From a virus: DNA of 22,765 nucleotides. The stretch covers positions 1-22,765 of IMG/VR virus record IMGVR_UViG_3300022602_000452; one strand, given 5' to 3'. A program made the position numbers and the translations under genes. Below the pieces are notes generated by a model. It was not told the DNA's origin. It searched no databases and saw only the letters and a list, made by a program, of their open reading frames with translations. Of this stretch, positions 22,604-22,765 are shown piece after piece (position 1 is the first letter of the stretch; each line of letters opens with the position of its first letter).

Positions 22604-22765
22604 ATAATGACCAATTAGTTGCTTTAGGTCTTGACCAAAAATGGTTAGAACCGTTACAGAACACGTTTGATAAGTACGACATTAGTACCCCAGAAAGACA
22701 AGCGGCTTTTATAGGGCAATGCCAACATGAATCTAATAATTTTAGAGTATTGGAAGAAAACCTTC
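22600..22765 (+). CDS. GH19-type endolysin, N-terminal fragment
   Basis: The frame opens at ATG 22600, overlapping the Rz stop (ATGA), and runs off the window, so only 55 residues are visible. They read M-N-N-D-Q-L-V-A-L-G-L ... P-L-Q-N-T-F-D-K-Y-D-I-S-T, then R-Q-A-A-F-I-G-Q-C-Q-H-E-S-N-N-F and V-L-E-E-N-L. The A-F-I-x-Q-C-x-H-E-S-x-x-F-x-x-L-E-E-N-L stretch is the signature of phage lysozymes of the chitinase-like glycoside hydrolase 19 family, with the first catalytic Glu in H-E-S (E44). No signal peptide is seen, so release would depend on a holin from the same cassette. The C-terminal half and second catalytic residue are outside the window. Confidence 0.85.
   Translation, partial: MNNDQLVALGLDQKWLEPLQNTFDKYDISTPERQAAFIGQCQHESNNFRVLEENL

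Noticed and set aside
1-22765. tRNA genes, integrase/attachment sites, insertion sequences and further restriction-site biases such as CGCG depletion
   Set aside because: No cloverleaf, integrase frame or terminal inverted repeats were seen. CGCG also looked rare, but I did not count it carefully enough to claim it.

Overview
The window is the virion-assembly and lysis half of a tailed phage with a P22-like (short-tailed, podovirus-type) morphogenesis module. P22-type portal, coat, gp4-like and gp10-like proteins are recognisable by sequence. Every gene is on the + strand, mostly with 1-20 bp gaps or ATGA/TAATG overlaps, so it reads as one translationally coupled late operon. The base composition is moderately AT-rich (about 40% GC by eye). 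The host is Gram-negative: there is a complete inner/outer-membrane spanin pair (Rz with an embedded Rz1 lipoprotein). No integrase, repressor, replication gene or tRNA lies in the window, so lifestyle cannot be decided. A freshwater or marine proteobacterial host is only a guess, based on small proteins that resemble families common in aquatic phages.

Layout: (1) 1-518, three small basic or helical proteins of unknown function. (2) 550-2125, packaging: small and large terminase. (3) 2129-6489, portal, scaffold and P22-fold major capsid protein, closed by a strong intrinsic terminator. (4) 6549-8247, four short beta-rich, Ala/Thr/Gly-rich proteins (candidate decoration or fibre-anchor proteins), with a second terminator after the first. 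(5) 8256-12239, tail fibre with a C-terminal self-cleaving chaperone domain, a polyglycine fibre-tip-like protein and two small proteins. (6) 12241-15346, gp4-like and gp10-like tail hub proteins, both enlarged by the same inserted beta module. (7) 15346-16436, a small protein and an unusual beta-domain plus SET-domain fusion. (8) 16421-20838, three large proteins in the position of the P22 ejection proteins; one ends in an S74-type chaperone domain and another starts with an M15 peptidase. (9) 20841-21569, a tail-collar-type adhesin. (10) 21578-22765, the lysis cassette: three small membrane proteins, Rz, Rz1 nested in Rz, and the start of a GH19-type endolysin cut by the window end.

How the genes would work together: terminases load DNA through the portal into a shell of coat protein assembled on the scaffold. 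gp4/gp10-type factors close the portal. Fibres and the collar protein recognise the cell. The ejection proteins, one carrying a peptidoglycan peptidase, open a path for DNA. The lysis genes release progeny.

Signals beyond the gene list: GCWGC is almost absent (3 copies) although GCSGC is abundant, and this distorts how Ala-Ala is encoded. GATC is also rare (7 copies). Six of these ten sites fall in the fibre/polyglycine block, which suggests that block has a different history. Other highlights are the SET fusion, the nested-module insertions in the tail hub genes, and the hidden Rz1 gene.
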